DNA of 5,832 nt from Tardiphaga sp. (lineage in GTDB: Bacteria > Pseudomonadota > Alphaproteobacteria > Rhizobiales > Xanthobacteraceae), in contig JAQGJF010000983.1 in assembly GCA_028290765.1 (NCBI GenBank), positions 1 to 5,832 of the forward strand, in the 5' to 3' direction. The notes beneath the pieces are model-generated. The model searched no databases. It saw only the letters and a list, made by a program, of their open reading frames with translations, and was not told the origin of the DNA. A program made the translations under genes and the position numbers. Below are positions 5,603 to 5,832 of the stretch, piece by piece (the first letter of the stretch is position 1; each line of letters begins with the position of its first letter).

Positions 5603-5832
5603 CGAATCCGGGTCATGGCGGGTGGGACACTGGGGAATATCGCGCGAATCAAACCAGAATATGCCACCCGTTTTGCGGCTTCTGCATGGTTTTGCGCGCG
5701 TGGCGACCCGGCGAGCACCGTCGCCATCATCACGAATTCGAAGCGGCGGCGCTCGATCCGACGGCCGCGCAGCGTGTTGCGCATGATGATGAAGGGTGCC
5801 GCGAAAACCAGGAACGGGACCGCCGCGAAGGT
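5599..5832 (-). CDS. C-terminal fragment of a small membrane protein (5' end outside window), probably with an aberrant tail
   Basis: The minus strand is open from the window edge to a TGA at 5601-5599. The first visible part, TFAAVPFLVFAAPFIIMRNT, is a membrane helix. It is followed by LRGRRIERRRFEFVMMATVLAG, another family-like stretch that recalls a small conserved Rhizobiales membrane protein (DUF6949-like, from memory). In the relatives I remember, the protein continues with FWSLMSG and a final helix. Here, after about position 5707, the frame instead encodes a hydrophilic tail ending MTRIR, with many A/T third positions unlike neighbouring genes. The gene may therefore be truncated or fused to intergenic DNA. 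Its stop overlaps the next start as ATGA. An ATG at about 5784 is internal and is not the real start. Confidence 0.55.
   Translation of the reverse strand, partial: TFAAVPFLVFAAPFIIMRNTLRGRRIERRRFEFVMMATVLAGSPRAQNHAEAAKRVAYSGLIRAIFPSVPPAMTRIR

Noticed and set aside
5655..5665. FWFDS in another minus-strand frame as the frameshifted continuation (FWSLMSG) of the right-edge protein
   Set aside because: Only three residues or so would match, about 40 bases of unrelated sequence intervene, and the following residues do not fit; probably chance.
1..5832. tRNA, rRNA, CRISPR array, insertion sequence or attachment site
   Set aside because: No cloverleaf, regularly spaced repeats, transposase motif or terminal inverted repeats were seen on reading both strands.

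Overview
The window is GC-rich, with C/G-rich third codon positions and many GTG or ATGA-coupled starts. It looks like chromosomal DNA of an alphaproteobacterium, most likely a Bradyrhizobium/Rhodopseudomonas-type Rhizobiales species. Supporting signs are a degenerate copy of the 'VMAGLVPxIH'-type intergenic palindrome common in that group, and a right-edge protein fragment resembling a small membrane protein I recall from those genera. The assignment is inference, since no rRNA or other marker gene is present.

Layout, left to right. (1) 1-432, minus: the N-terminal 144 residues of a MacB/LolD-type ABC transporter ATPase, cut by the window edge just inside its signature motif. (2) 433-641: an intergenic stretch with a likely extended -10 promoter and a perfect 17-bp palindrome serving the ABC gene, plus the degenerate palindromic repeat downstream of the next gene. 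(3) 642-2689, minus: a two-component operon, with a membrane-bound HisKA_3-type histidine kinase followed, through an ATGA overlap, by a NarL/FixJ-type response regulator. (4) 2690-2892: a divergent control region with two perfect short palindromes, one overlapping a candidate kinase promoter. (5) 2893-4888, plus: three tightly overlapping genes, namely a MotA/TolQ/ExbB-family channel protein, a single-span protein with a YfaP/DUF2135-like periplasmic domain in the slot where ExbD/TolR normally sits, and a two-span protein with a Gly/Pro-rich tail. (6) 4889-5602, minus: a single-span envelope protein of unknown function, convergent with the three-gene operon and with abutting stop codons. (7) 5599-5832, minus: the C-terminal end of a small membrane protein running off the window. 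Its last ~35 codons look unlike coding sequence, and its stop overlaps the next start.

The most interesting part is the 2893-4888 cassette. Gene order and 4-bp overlaps suggest a proton-motive-force-driven inner-membrane motor in which the usual ExbD/TolR stator partner is replaced by an unusual membrane-anchored beta-domain protein plus a third subunit. It shares a 203-bp divergent control region with a two-component system that senses through a periplasmic domain, so the response regulator could control both. That functional link is inference.
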